Assembly: GCA_938039295.1 (NCBI GenBank)
Contig: CALHUY010000021.1
Coordinates: 1 to 34,830, forward strand
From: an uncultured Solobacterium sp.
Lineage (GTDB): Bacteria > Bacillota_I > Bacilli_A > Erysipelotrichales > Erysipelotrichaceae
DNA: 34,830 nt
Direction of reading: 5' to 3'
In this document: in pieces, positions 15,403-23,672 of the stretch
Numbering within the stretch: position 1 is the first letter of the stretch
Layout: each line of letters starts with the position of its first letter
Position numbers and translations under genes: made by a program
The notes under the pieces: generated by a model
Databases searched by the model: none
The model's input: only the letters and a program-made list of their open reading frames with translations
What the model was told of the DNA's origin: nothing

Positions 15403-17528
15403 TGATAATTTAATAGGAAACGTACTACATAGATTGAAGTAATACATGGTAAGATTGCTGGTAATGGTATATCGAAAAAGATTGGAGTAATAAAGCCAAA
15501 TAAAATGACTGCCAAGACATGATATGCAATGATTGCAATCTGCTTAAATTGAATCTGTTGATTTAGTTTTGCGGACGTTTGAATAGCGAATATTAAATCA
15601 CTTAAACGTTTACGCGTTAATATAATGTCGTTATCATCAGAATCTAGATTCTGATGAATACCGAATTGAACATTAATGTCAGCTGTAGATGAAGTACAGA
15701 AACTATCTGCACTTGCGTACATACTGATAGAGTCATGCGAGCATGATTTTATCAGATTTTCTTTTTCGTTCGTATCTACATTTGCATGAATGTTCTTAAT
15801 ATTGCACGAATCATGAATATGTTGAATCTCCTCTGTATTACCGTGGGCAAAAAGATGAACATCTATGAGCTCTTTTAGAGAATTGATTGCTTGTAAACTA
15901 TTTGGCACGATAGGCTTTTGCATTGCGATTAAGCCGATAACCTTTTCTTCACCAATTAAGATGAACACAGTCTTTCCTTGATTCATGAGTTCGTCAATCT
16001 GATGATTTGTTGAATCATTTAGTAGATCATGATTTGAGACATCGTGGATATTACATAACTTGTATGTGCTTTGAATCAAATCAATTTGATGTGTCTTTTG
16101 AAAATTTGTTAGAACACTTAGGTTTGTGGATGAAATCTTCTGTGATTTTAGATAGCGATGAATCGCTTTTGAATAACTGTCATGTCGTTTATTAGATAGT
16201 GTATATGCAATATAGCGCATGATATTTAAATCTATTTCATCGACAGGGATAAAATCAGTTACTTCAGGTTTTGAAGCAATCAATACATCATCTTGTTCAA
16301 GGAATAATGTTTCTGCTTTGCCTGCTGTTTCTAATGCGTCCACATTACGGAATAGCACATGATTTTTAGCTGCGTAGATTGCCTTTTCTAATACTTCTTT
16401 TTCTGAGGCAATTGTTAGTGCGTTCATTGCAACAGATGCTAGTACAGCAACAGAAACACTGATTGCAATAGAGAATGACTTACCAACTAAGATCCAACCA
16501 AAGAATAAGATGATAGCAGTCATAATTGAATATGCGAATAAGTATTTTGAGAAGTTCTTAAATGGTGAATCAAAGGATTTATCGTTCGCTGTTTCTTTTG
16601 CGAGTTTTGCAAACTGCAACAGTGTTGTCTTTTCCCCAATCTTCTCTACTTTAATCTGTAGAGAACCTTGTAAACAACGTGTACCTGCATAAACATAAGA
16701 GCCTTCGGATTTTGTGATATTTGACTGTACGCCTGTCAGTGTAGATTCATCGACAGATGCATATCCTTCTACGACGATACCGTCGCAAGGAATGTTTTCA
16801 TTAGGTCTAATAATCAAAATCTGATTCTTTTTGAGTTGGCTTGTTTCTTCGATGACTTCCCCAGTCTTATTAAATACAGCTGTATTTTCTGGAATATATT
16901 GCTTAATATTCAACGAAGAAGAAGAACATTGATGCATGTACTTTAGATATTTTGTTTTATAGATGTTTGCACCAAGTATTGCAATCATAGAAATGATAAA
17001 TGGGTATGCATTTGCAGTATTTTGAATGGTAAGATAAATACCATATAAAAATGTAATCAAAACGGCAATACTACCAATCGTGGCTGAGGATGGATTTTTC
17101 TTTTGAATTTCCTCTTTTGCATGCATGAATATTAAACGACCAACATATAGGGAATATAGAGAGAATATTAGTCCAATCCATGGTGTTATATGCATGATCC
17201 ATAGAATGACTAGTAGAATCACTTCAACTACAAAAATAAACAAGATACGGTAATTGGGTTTGATTGAAACTGTATTATCTTGTGGTATCAGCATCTCTGA
17301 AGTTGGAATCTCACGTGTATATGCTTGATATCCGCATGCTTTAATTTTTGAAATAATGATATCTGCTGTAATAATCGATGGATCAAACTCGACAGTCACA
17401 TTGCGGTCGCTTAAAGCAACCGTTACAGTAACGATTCCTTGCGTATTCATTAAGTGTTGATAGATGGTATCAGCACTTGCATTCAAATACAGATTTGCGA
17501 CTGAAAATGTTTGCCTGATTGTTTCCAT
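15396..17528 (-). CDS. Catalytically degenerate P1B-type (CopA-like) ATPase homologue
   Basis: A 710-residue homologue of heavy-metal pumps that appears unable to pump. The order is intact: HMA-like domain 1-70, membrane segments near 92-112, 115-135, 150-168, 175-193, 328-348 and 352-375, ATP-binding region 395-650, and two final membrane segments at 661-706. Every hallmark is changed. The HMA loop reads YLNASAD without CxxC. Actuator TGE is TGV at 265-267. The TM6 CPC is AMN at 367-369. The phosphorylation motif DKTGT is EQDDV at 411-415, directly before the still recognisable KPEVTDFIP. GDGxND is ASADSF at about 605-610. Yet the frame is uninterrupted and flanking homology is clear. It may be a regulator, metal sensor or scaffold; the role is unknown. 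GAGG seven bases before ATG supports the start. Confidence 0.85.
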   Translation of the reverse strand: METIRQTFSVANLYLNASADTIYQHLMNTQGIVTVTVALSDRNVTVEFDPSIITADIIISKIKACGYQAYTREIPTSEMLIPQDNTVSIKPNYRILFIFVVEVILLVILWIMHITPWIGLIFSLYSLYVGRLIFMHAKEEIQKKNPSSATIGSIAVLITFLYGIYLTIQNTANAYPFIISMIAILGANIYKTKYLKYMHQCSSSSLNIKQYIPENTAVFNKTGEVIEETSQLKKNQILIIRPNENIPCDGIVVEGYASVDESTLTGVQSNITKSEGSYVYAGTRCLQGSLQIKVEKIGEKTTLLQFAKLAKETANDKSFDSPFKNFSKYLFAYSIMTAIILFFGWILVGKSFSIAISVSVAVLASVAMNALTIASEKEVLEKAIYAAKNHVLFRNVDALETAGKAETLFLEQDDVLIASKPEVTDFIPVDEIDLNIMRYIAYTLSNKRHDSYSKAIHRYLKSQKISSTNLSVLTNFQKTHQIDLIQSTYKLCNIHDVSNHDLLNDSTNHQIDELMNQGKTVFILIGEEKVIGLIAMQKPIVPNSLQAINSLKELIDVHLFAHGNTEEIQHIHDSCNIKNIHANVDTNEKENLIKSCSHDSISMYASADSFCTSSTADINVQFGIHQNLDSDDNDIILTRKRLSDLIFAIQTSAKLNQQIQFKQIAIIAYHVLAVILFGFITPIFFDIPLPAILPCITSIYVVRFLLNYHK

Positions 17529-17562
17529 AGATGTCCTCTGTTATATTTTACAAAATTATCAA

Positions 17563-17584
17563 CAGAATAGGAATGTAAATTCTG
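17563..17584 (-). promoter_or_regulatory. Inverted repeat upstream of the pseudo-ATPase
   Basis: CAGAAT and ATTCTG separated by ten bases, 35-56 bases before the start codon. It is placed as an operator would be. It does not match the CopY box TACAnnTGTA. Confidence 0.35.
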
Positions 17585-17589
17585 TGATA

Positions 17590-17620
17590 GATAAAAGAAA
17601 ACACATGGATTCCATGTGTT
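17590..17620 (-). terminator. Rho-independent terminator of the 73-aa membrane protein
   Basis: On the minus strand ACACATGG-AAT-CCATGTGT is followed by TTTTCTTTTATC. It separates this gene from the pseudo-ATPase, which therefore needs its own promoter. Confidence 0.85.
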
Positions 17621-17632
17621 TGTGAATAAAAA

Positions 17633-17854
17633 TTATCTTCCACGAATGCTAAAGATTACTACAATAGCACTTACAACCATCTGTATGATTGAACCAGGGA
17701 CAACACCGAAGATATCATATATCACTACTAAAAGACGTGGTACAGTGAAACTGCCATTTAGATTCCCAGATAGATAGTTGATTAAGATAAAGGCTGCGTA
17801 TAGAAACCAAATTGTACCAAAGACGATACCAAGCCAATCCTTTTTCTTTTCCAT
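17633..17854 (-). CDS. Small two-helix membrane protein, unknown function
   Basis: A 73-residue protein. The start is ATG at 17854 (reading MEKKKDWLG), with AAAGGAGG eight bases upstream; the longer frame from a TTG at 17893 would include the ribosome site. Two hydrophobic segments, at about 8-28 and 44-68, are joined by a short polar loop, with basic ends. I recognise no family. It has its own terminator and lies upstream of the pseudo-ATPase on the same strand, which may be coincidence. Confidence 0.7.
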   Translation of the reverse strand: MEKKKDWLGIVFGTIWFLYAAFILINYLSGNLNGSFTVPRLLVVIYDIFGVVPGSIIQMVVSAIVVIFSIRGR

Positions 17855-17873
17855 AAATGTTCCTCCTTTAAGG

Positions 17874-17882
17874 ATTATATCA
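17874..17882 (-). promoter_or_regulatory. Extended -10-like element before the 73-aa gene
   Basis: TG-A-TATAAT on the minus strand is a perfect extended -10. Its start point near 17867 would fall inside the AAAGGAGG ribosome site (17869-17862), so either the transcript has almost no leader or the real promoter is further upstream. Confidence 0.35.
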
Positions 17883-17936
17883 TTCTTATACAAAAAAATA
17901 GTGATATTTTGTCTCTATTTACAACTGAATTGTAAA

Positions 17937-17956
17937 TTATAATTTTGTAATTATAA
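17937..17956. promoter_or_regulatory. Perfect inverted repeat between divergent genes
   Basis: TTATAATT-TTGT-AATTATAA lies midway between the divergent 73-aa gene and the Xaa-Pro aminopeptidase gene. It could bind a regulator of either, but AT-rich palindromes also arise by chance. Confidence 0.3.
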
Positions 17957-18040
17957 CTGTATTAGTATATTTAGGTTAGTTTGTTCTAACAAAAAAATAC
18001 AGAATTGAAGCGGATTTGTTTTTGTTTGAAAAATATTGAG

Positions 18041-18046
18041 TATAAT
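18041..18046 (+). promoter_or_regulatory. -10 element of the aminopeptidase unit
   Basis: TATAAT, 20 bases before the start codon and followed by GAGGTG at 18053-18058. No good -35 is seen. Confidence 0.45.
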
Positions 18047-18066
18047 TATAACGAGGTGATTAAATT

Positions 18067-19863
18067 ATGATACAGGATAGAATCAAACAATTAAGAGCTT
18101 TGATGGCTGAACGTAAGATTGATGTATATTACATTCCAAATGAGGATGACCATCTTTCTGATGAATATACAGCTGATTATTTTAAGTGTAAATCATATAT
18201 GTCTGGCTTCAGTGGTGAATCTGGATGCACAATTATCACAAAGGATTTTGCAGGTCTTTGGACAGACGGAAGATTCTTTACACAGGCTGAAAATGAACTT
18301 CAGGGAACTGGTGTTACATTAATGAGACTACGTCAAGAAGGTGTACCAAATCCAATTGATTTCTTAATTGCGAATACACCAAAGAATGGTGTGTTAGGTT
18401 TTGATGGAGCAGTTGTTTCTGCTAGAAATTATTTACATCTAACCCAAGCATTGAAGGAAAAGAATGCAAAGTTATATACAACAGAAGATCTTGTTGGAAT
18501 GGTTTGGGGTAAAGATAGACCTGCTATGCCAACGGAAGAATTATATGTACTTCCTAAGAAGTATACGGGTGAAGAAGCATCCGAAAGAATTGCACGTACA
18601 CGAGAAGCAATGAAGGCAAGCAAATGTGATGCAATCTTGTTTACTGCTTTAGAAGATCCATGTTGGTTATTAAATATTCGTGGTAACGATATTGCATGTA
18701 CTCCAGTGAGTTATGCATTCGCAGCAATCACAAATAAGAAACTCTACTATTATGTAGATTCTAAGAAGATTAATGCGAAGGTTGCAAAGTACTTCAAGGA
18801 CAATAAGGTAACAGTGCGTCCATACAATGCGTTAATGAAGGATCTAAAACAATTAGAAGGTAAAAAGATCTGGGCAGATATGGGACATCTCAATTCCAAT
18901 CTGTATAAAGCATTAGTAGGCAATGAGATCTATGATGCGATTTCACCAGTTGCTTATTTCCGTGCAATCAAGAATAAGACAGAGATTAAGAACATTCGTA
19001 ACGCACACGTAAAGGATGCAGTTGCGATGGTGAAGTTTATTTCTTGGGTAAAGAGTAATGTTGCAAAAGGCAAGATGACAGAAGTGACAGCACAAGATCA
19101 TTTATATGCATTACGTGCAGAACAGAAGGATTACATCGAACCATCATTTGAAACAATCTGTGCATATCAAGAAAATGCCGCAATGATGCATTACACTGCA
19201 ACAAAAGAAAAACATGCAGCAGTGAAACCAAAAGGTTTCTTGCTTGTTGACTCTGGTGGAACATACAAGGATGGAACAACAGATATAACAAGAACAATCG
19301 CTGTTGGTGAATTAACAGCAGAAGAAAAGAAGTTATATACAAAGGTATTAAAGGGACATCTTGATTTATTGCATGCAAAGTTCTTATATGGAACAACAGG
19401 TAATAACTTAGACATTCTTGCAAGAAACCCATTATGGAATGATTGCATTGATTATCAATGTGGTACAGGTCATGGTGTAGGTCACGTATTAGCTGTACAT
19501 GAAGGTCCACACGGAATTCGTTGGGGCATGCCTGCAAATGGTAAAGCAGTAGTTCTGCAAGAAGGAATGGTTGTTACGAATGAACCAGGTGTATATATGC
19601 CTCATAAGCTAGGTATTCGTATTGAAAATGAGATGATTGTTCAAAAGGAAGAAAAGAATTTCTATGGACAATTCTTATCCTTTGAAGATATTACATACGT
19701 ACCATATGACCGTGATGCGATTGATACAAAGTATCTCAGTGATGAAGAGATTGATTGGATTAATGCATACCACAAGATGATTTGGGAAAAGATTGGCCCA
19801 CTTCTTAGCGGTAAAGAAAAGAGCTTCTTAAAGAAAGCTACTGGAAAGATTACGCGCGCATGA
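18067..19863 (+). CDS. Three-domain Xaa-Pro aminopeptidase (M24B)
   Basis: Removes N-terminal residues that precede proline from peptides in the cytoplasm. At 598 residues it is of the three-domain type resembling eukaryotic aminopeptidase P, with two creatinase-like N-terminal domains and a C-terminal pita-bread catalytic domain. Metal and catalytic residues are visible: VDSGG near 394, DGTTDITRT shortly after, GTGHGVGHVLAVHE, TNEPGVYMP and the final IENEM. GAGGTG eight bases upstream supports the start. Its TGA overlaps the ATG of the exonuclease gene by four bases, so the two are coupled; the dipeptidase follows after 36 bases. With that PepV-like dipeptidase it would help finish peptide breakdown. 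Confidence 0.93.
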   Translation: MIQDRIKQLRALMAERKIDVYYIPNEDDHLSDEYTADYFKCKSYMSGFSGESGCTIITKDFAGLWTDGRFFTQAENELQGTGVTLMRLRQEGVPNPIDFLIANTPKNGVLGFDGAVVSARNYLHLTQALKEKNAKLYTTEDLVGMVWGKDRPAMPTEELYVLPKKYTGEEASERIARTREAMKASKCDAILFTALEDPCWLLNIRGNDIACTPVSYAFAAITNKKLYYYVDSKKINAKVAKYFKDNKVTVRPYNALMKDLKQLEGKKIWADMGHLNSNLYKALVGNEIYDAISPVAYFRAIKNKTEIKNIRNAHVKDAVAMVKFISWVKSNVAKGKMTEVTAQDHLYALRAEQKDYIEPSFETICAYQENAAMMHYTATKEKHAAVKPKGFLLVDSGGTYKDGTTDITRTIAVGELTAEEKKLYTKVLKGHLDLLHAKFLYGTTGNNLDILARNPLWNDCIDYQCGTGHGVGHVLAVHEGPHGIRWGMPANGKAVVLQEGMVVTNEPGVYMPHKLGIRIENEMIVQKEEKNFYGQFLSFEDITYVPYDRDAIDTKYLSDEEIDWINAYHKMIWEKIGPLLSGKEKSFLKKATGKITRA

Positions 19864-20615
19864 AATTCATATCTTGGAATGTAAACGGCTTAAGAGCTGC
19901 AATGAAGAAGGGATTTGCAGATTTCTTCAAGGAACAGGACGCAGATTTCTTTGCCTTACAGGAAACGAAGATGCAACCGGATCAGCTTGAAGATTCTATG
20001 AAATTTGATGGTTATCATATGTACATGAATAGTGCAGAAAGAAAAGGATATTCTGGAACACTCATCTATACGAAACATGAACCACTTAGTGTCACTTATG
20101 AAATTGAAGGGGATGTAACCAAGGAGGGTAGAGTGATTACCCTTGAATACCCAGATTTCTATTTTGTATGTGCATATGTACCAAACTCCAAAGATGGCTT
20201 ATTACGCCTACCATATCGAATTGAATGGGAAGAGATGTTACGCAAGCATCTAATGGAATTAGATAAGAAAAAACCAGTTATCTATACTGGTGACTTAAAC
20301 GTAGCACATGAAGAAATTGACTTGAAGAATCCAGCGACTAACCATAAGAATCCTGGTTTCTCAGATGAAGAACGCGCAGCGATGACAAAATTACTAGGCT
20401 CAGGCTTCTGTGATACATTTAGAGAGCTCTATCCAGATACACAGAAGTTCTCTTGGTGGAGTTATCGCATGAAAGCGCGCGAAAGAAACGTTGGTTGGCG
20501 GATTGACTATTTCTTAGTTAGTCAACGTCTACTAGCAAATGTACAAGATGCATTGATATTTGATCAGACAGAGGGTTCTGATCATTGTCCAGTTGGATTA
20601 AATATCAATCTGTAA
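19860..20615 (+). CDS. xth: Exodeoxyribonuclease III / AP endonuclease
   Basis: A 251-residue Mg-dependent enzyme of base-excision repair that cuts at abasic sites and degrades 3' ends. The EEP-fold motifs are in order: SWNVNGLRA at 5-13, LQETK at about 34-38, YSGT, YVPNSK, GDLNVAH near 150, WWSYR, WRIDYF and the catalytic SDHCP near the C terminus. The length matches the ExoA/Xth family. It is translated by coupling from the aminopeptidase gene through an ATGA overlap and probably shares its promoter. A functional link to peptide metabolism is not obvious. Confidence 0.95.
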   Translation: MKFISWNVNGLRAAMKKGFADFFKEQDADFFALQETKMQPDQLEDSMKFDGYHMYMNSAERKGYSGTLIYTKHEPLSVTYEIEGDVTKEGRVITLEYPDFYFVCAYVPNSKDGLLRLPYRIEWEEMLRKHLMELDKKKPVIYTGDLNVAHEEIDLKNPATNHKNPGFSDEERAAMTKLLGSGFCDTFRELYPDTQKFSWWSYRMKARERNVGWRIDYFLVSQRLLANVQDALIFDQTEGSDHCPVGLNINL

Positions 20616-20651
20616 TAAAATAGTACATATTAGAATTACGGAGGTGAGATC

Positions 20652-22016
20652 ATGGATGTAAAATCTATGGTATATGGATATAAGGAAGAACTATTAAGTA
20701 GATTAGGAAAACTTATATCAATTAATAGTGTGGAAGGAACTCCAGAACCAGATGCACCGTTTGGAAAGGGACCTAAGGTCGCTTTAGAAACAGCATTAGA
20801 AATGATGAAGGCAGATGGTTTTGATACAGTGAATTTGGATAACTATATTGGTTATGCAGAAATTGGCTCAGGGGAAAAGCTGATTGGTATTATCGGACAT
20901 TTAGACGTCGTACCTGCTAATGTAAAAGATGGATGGAACAGTGATCCATTTGAAATGGTAGAAAAAGATGGTGTTCTATATGGACGTGGTGTAAGTGATG
21001 ATAAAGGTGCCATGGTTGCCAGCATGATTGCATTAAAGGTAATCAAAGACATGAATGTTCCACTTACAAAGAGAATTCGCTTAATCTTTGGTACAAATGA
21101 AGAAACTGGATCGAAGTGCCTAAAGCATTATGTTGAAAAAGAAGGTTCTGTAGACTATGGTTTTACACCAGATGGAGACTTCCCTGGTGTGCATGGTGAA
21201 AAGGGTATGATTGCCATGCGTTACCTATCCAAGAATACTGCCATTAAGGATATTCAGGGTGGTACTGCTAAGAATATCGTATGTCGTAACTGCTATGTAG
21301 TTATCGATAAAAATAGTTTCTCTCGTAAGACACTAGAAGATTATTTCAATAACGAAAATCTTGAATTTAGCATTGAGAACGTTGGTGAAAATGATGTTAA
21401 GATTTCTGTTCAGGGAATCGCTGCACATGCAAGTTTACCAGAACTTGGTAAGAATGCATTATCCTACTTAATGGATGGCTTAAAGCAAGCTGGTTTCCAA
21501 GATGGATTCGTTGATTTCTATTGTAAGCATTTTGGTCTTGCGACAGATGGAAGTGGCTTTGGTGCAAACTGCTCTGATGAATATGGAGCGCTAACACAAA
21601 ACAATGGTGTCATCTCAATGCAGGATGGTGTCATTGAAGGTTCTATCGATATCCGTTTCCCAGTTACTTTAACTTCTCGTAAGGTATTGAAGTTAATGGA
21701 AGGCCATCTTGAGGATGAAAACGGTGTAATTGAAGTACTCAGTGTACATGAACCACTCTTCTTCCCAATTGACTCTCCACTTGTTAGTGCGTTATGCTCT
21801 GCATACCGTGAGGTAACAGGTGATAAGGAAGCACAGCCAATCACATTAGGTGGTGGAACATACGCAAAGGGAATTGATAATACAATCGCATTCGGATGCG
21901 CATTCCAAGGCAAGGATTATCATATTCATGACGCAAATGAATATGTAGAGATTAATGAATTACTCTTACAAGCAGAAATTTATGTAGCTGCAATTCTAAA
22001 ACTCTTAGCAATCTAA
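20652..22016 (+). CDS. pepV: M20 family dipeptidase, PepV-like
   Basis: A 454-residue di-zinc peptidase that hydrolyses dipeptides in the cytoplasm. GHLDVVP near 81-87 supplies the first metal His and Asp; GRGVSDDKGAM near 113-123 supplies the bridging Asp; TNEETGS near 150 supplies the catalytic Glu and a ligand. The insertion (lid) domain in the middle and the C-terminal metal His complete the PepV pattern. GGAGGTGAG before ATG marks the start. It is third in the aminopeptidase-exonuclease-dipeptidase row and is followed by a strong terminator. Substrate range within the family is not predictable. Confidence 0.9.
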   Translation: MDVKSMVYGYKEELLSRLGKLISINSVEGTPEPDAPFGKGPKVALETALEMMKADGFDTVNLDNYIGYAEIGSGEKLIGIIGHLDVVPANVKDGWNSDPFEMVEKDGVLYGRGVSDDKGAMVASMIALKVIKDMNVPLTKRIRLIFGTNEETGSKCLKHYVEKEGSVDYGFTPDGDFPGVHGEKGMIAMRYLSKNTAIKDIQGGTAKNIVCRNCYVVIDKNSFSRKTLEDYFNNENLEFSIENVGENDVKISVQGIAAHASLPELGKNALSYLMDGLKQAGFQDGFVDFYCKHFGLATDGSGFGANCSDEYGALTQNNGVISMQDGVIEGSIDIRFPVTLTSRKVLKLMEGHLEDENGVIEVLSVHEPLFFPIDSPLVSALCSAYREVTGDKEAQPITLGGGTYAKGIDNTIAFGCAFQGKDYHIHDANEYVEINELLLQAEIYVAAILKLLAI

Positions 22017-22022
22017 TACATT

Positions 22023-22054
22023 AGACAGGAACTGGTAAAGCATCCTGTCTTTTT
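22023..22054 (+). terminator. Rho-independent terminator
   Basis: AGACAGGA pairs with TCCTGTCT around a 12-base loop and is followed by T5. Confidence 0.92.
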
Positions 22055-22086
22055 CATTTATCTAATATTCTTTGAAGATTGGTGCG

Positions 22087-22095
22087 TGGTATAAT
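22087..22095 (+). promoter_or_regulatory. Extended -10 of a leaderless transcript (HAD gene)
   Basis: TG-G-TATAAT, with the last T seven bases before the A of ATG at 22102. Transcription should begin at or next to the start codon. No Shine-Dalgarno is present. Confidence 0.7.
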
Positions 22096-22101
22096 AGTCA
22101 C

Positions 22102-22938
22102 ATGACAAAAGTAGCGATTTTATATGATTTTGATAAAACACTGTGTGGCAAAGACATGCAGGAATATAGCTTAATACCATCTTTAGGCTATGATAACCCA
22201 AAAGATTTCTGGAAAGAAGTAACAGAATTGGCTTCGCAACATCATATGGATGCGATTAGTGCATATTTATATATGTTACAGAAGAAGTATGAGGAGATGG
22301 GTCAACCACTTACAAAACAACAATTTGAAGGCGTAGGAAAGGGCATTGTTTTATATAATGGGGTTGATACTTGGTTCAAGCGTATTAACAAGTATGGTAA
22401 GAAATTAGGACTTGAAGTAGAACATTACATTATCTCTAGTGGTATGAAAGAAATCATTGAGAATGTAACAGTTGCGAATGAGTTTAAGCATATCTATGCA
22501 TGTAGTTATTTCTACGATGAAAATGGATTTGCAAGATGGCCAGCGCAAATCGTAAACTACACGACAAAGACACAATATATCTTCCGAATCAATAAACAGG
22601 TTTTAGATGAAAATGATGCGGAAGACTTAAATACTTATATTGATCCAAAGCTACGTCCAATTCCACTTACAAAGATGGTTTATGTGGCAGACGGTTTAAC
22701 AGATGTACCATGTATGCGTCTTGTAAAAGAATATGGTGGCCGTTCTGTGGCGGTCTATAACGAGAAGTCCGCAAAGGCAAGGAAGATTGCGGAAAAACTG
22801 ATCCGTGAAGAGCGTGCAAACTACATGGTAAAAGCAGATTACAGTGAAGGTTCAGAAATGGAAACATTGATGAAGATGATACTCGATCACATGAGTGCAG
22901 ATAGTGCTCTAGAAGCTTTGGAAGGTAAAATCAAGTAA
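22102..22938 (+). CDS. HAD-superfamily phosphatase (phosphoserine phosphatase-like)
   Basis: A 278-residue cytoplasmic hydrolase. Motif I is LYDFDKTLC with the nucleophile Asp at 9 and the general acid/base Asp at 11. Motif II is ISSG at about 113-116. Motif IV is VADGLTDVPCM near 200-210. A helical cap lies between motifs I and II. The substrate is unknown. The start at 22102 places DFD near the N terminus as usual; extending to the upstream TTG at 22072 would run through the promoter. The mRNA appears leaderless. Fourteen bases downstream is the HEPN-like/CBS gene, so they are probably co-transcribed and may act together. Confidence 0.85.
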   Translation: MTKVAILYDFDKTLCGKDMQEYSLIPSLGYDNPKDFWKEVTELASQHHMDAISAYLYMLQKKYEEMGQPLTKQQFEGVGKGIVLYNGVDTWFKRINKYGKKLGLEVEHYIISSGMKEIIENVTVANEFKHIYACSYFYDENGFARWPAQIVNYTTKTQYIFRINKQVLDENDAEDLNTYIDPKLRPIPLTKMVYVADGLTDVPCMRLVKEYGGRSVAVYNEKSAKARKIAEKLIREERANYMVKADYSEGSEMETLMKMILDHMSADSALEALEGKIK

Positions 22939-22952
22939 AGAAGGATATATCT

Positions 22953-23642
22953 ATGACAAATGCCGAGAGATTTTTAAATGCTTATGCACAATGTGAAAAG
23001 AAATTGGCTGAATTAGCAGAACAGCCAAAGTACATTCCGTTTTCACAACTAGTAGCTCGCTGTGCTAACCGAAGTAGAGTTGTCGCACTTAACCAGCAAT
23101 CTCTACGTGAATATAATGAATTACGTAATGCAATCGTTCATATCCGTGGAAGTGAAAAAGAAATTATCGCTGAACCATGTGATAGTGTTACAGCAGATAT
23201 TGAACGAATCGCAAAGTTATTAACAGAACCACATGATATTCTAAAGTATGCAAGCATGCCAGTAAAAACAGTGCATATCGATACAAGTATTCGTGATGCG
23301 TTTCATCTTATGCAAGAGATGGACACATCTAAAGTTCCTGTATATAAAGGACAGGATTTCGTGGGAATGATTACCTTAGACGAAATTGCGAAAGTTGCGA
23401 TGCAAGGAAAAACAGATGATACAGTCGTATCTGATGTAGTATCTTCTGCGAAGAATGCTAGGGTTGTGTTTAGCTCTAAGAGTAATAATGTAGATGTTGT
23501 ATTGCGTTATTTTGATAAGGCTCGAGAAGAGGGTATCACTTTACTAGCAATCATCATCACTGAATCTGGAAAGCCTAGTGAAAAACCTATCGGTATTATC
23601 ACAACTTCAGATTTACCAAATATCTTAAAAATTTATGCATAA
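22953..23642 (+). CDS. HEPN-like domain fused to a CBS pair
   Basis: A 229-residue cytoplasmic protein. Residues 1-92 are helical and contain ELRNAIVH, with R58-N59 and H63 in the R-x4-H arrangement of HEPN nucleotide-binding or RNase domains, preceded by YN and followed by a GS turn as in many HEPN proteins. Residues ~97-155 and ~157-228 are two CBS motifs (for example SKVPVYKGQDFVGMITLDEI and KPIGIITTSDLP), which usually pair to bind AMP, ATP, SAM or c-di-AMP. The simplest reading is an RNA-acting domain controlled by a nucleotide. It lies 14 bases after the HAD gene with AGAAGGA as ribosome site. HEPN assignment rests on one motif and predicted helices. Confidence 0.75.
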   Translation: MTNAERFLNAYAQCEKKLAELAEQPKYIPFSQLVARCANRSRVVALNQQSLREYNELRNAIVHIRGSEKEIIAEPCDSVTADIERIAKLLTEPHDILKYASMPVKTVHIDTSIRDAFHLMQEMDTSKVPVYKGQDFVGMITLDEIAKVAMQGKTDDTVVSDVVSSAKNARVVFSSKSNNVDVVLRYFDKAREEGITLLAIIITESGKPSEKPIGIITTSDLPNILKIYA

Positions 23643-23672
23643 AAAATAATAGGGTGTTGACCCCATTATTTT
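23643..23672. terminator. Bidirectional terminator
   Basis: AAAATAAT, a mismatch and GGGT pair with ACCC and ATTATTTT around GTTG. T-runs lie on both outer sides, and the stem includes the stop codon of the minus-strand peptidase (23666-23668). Confidence 0.85.

Noticed and set aside
15133..15447. Minus-strand ORF of 104 codons across the hairpin region
   Set aside because: It starts inside the end of the ATPase gene in another frame, has no ribosome site, and its composition is AT-driven (Phe/Tyr/Cys/Leu). Hairpins better explain the region.
22072..22101. TTG-initiated extension of the HAD protein
   Set aside because: It overlaps the extended -10, and the DFDKT motif is normally close to the N terminus.
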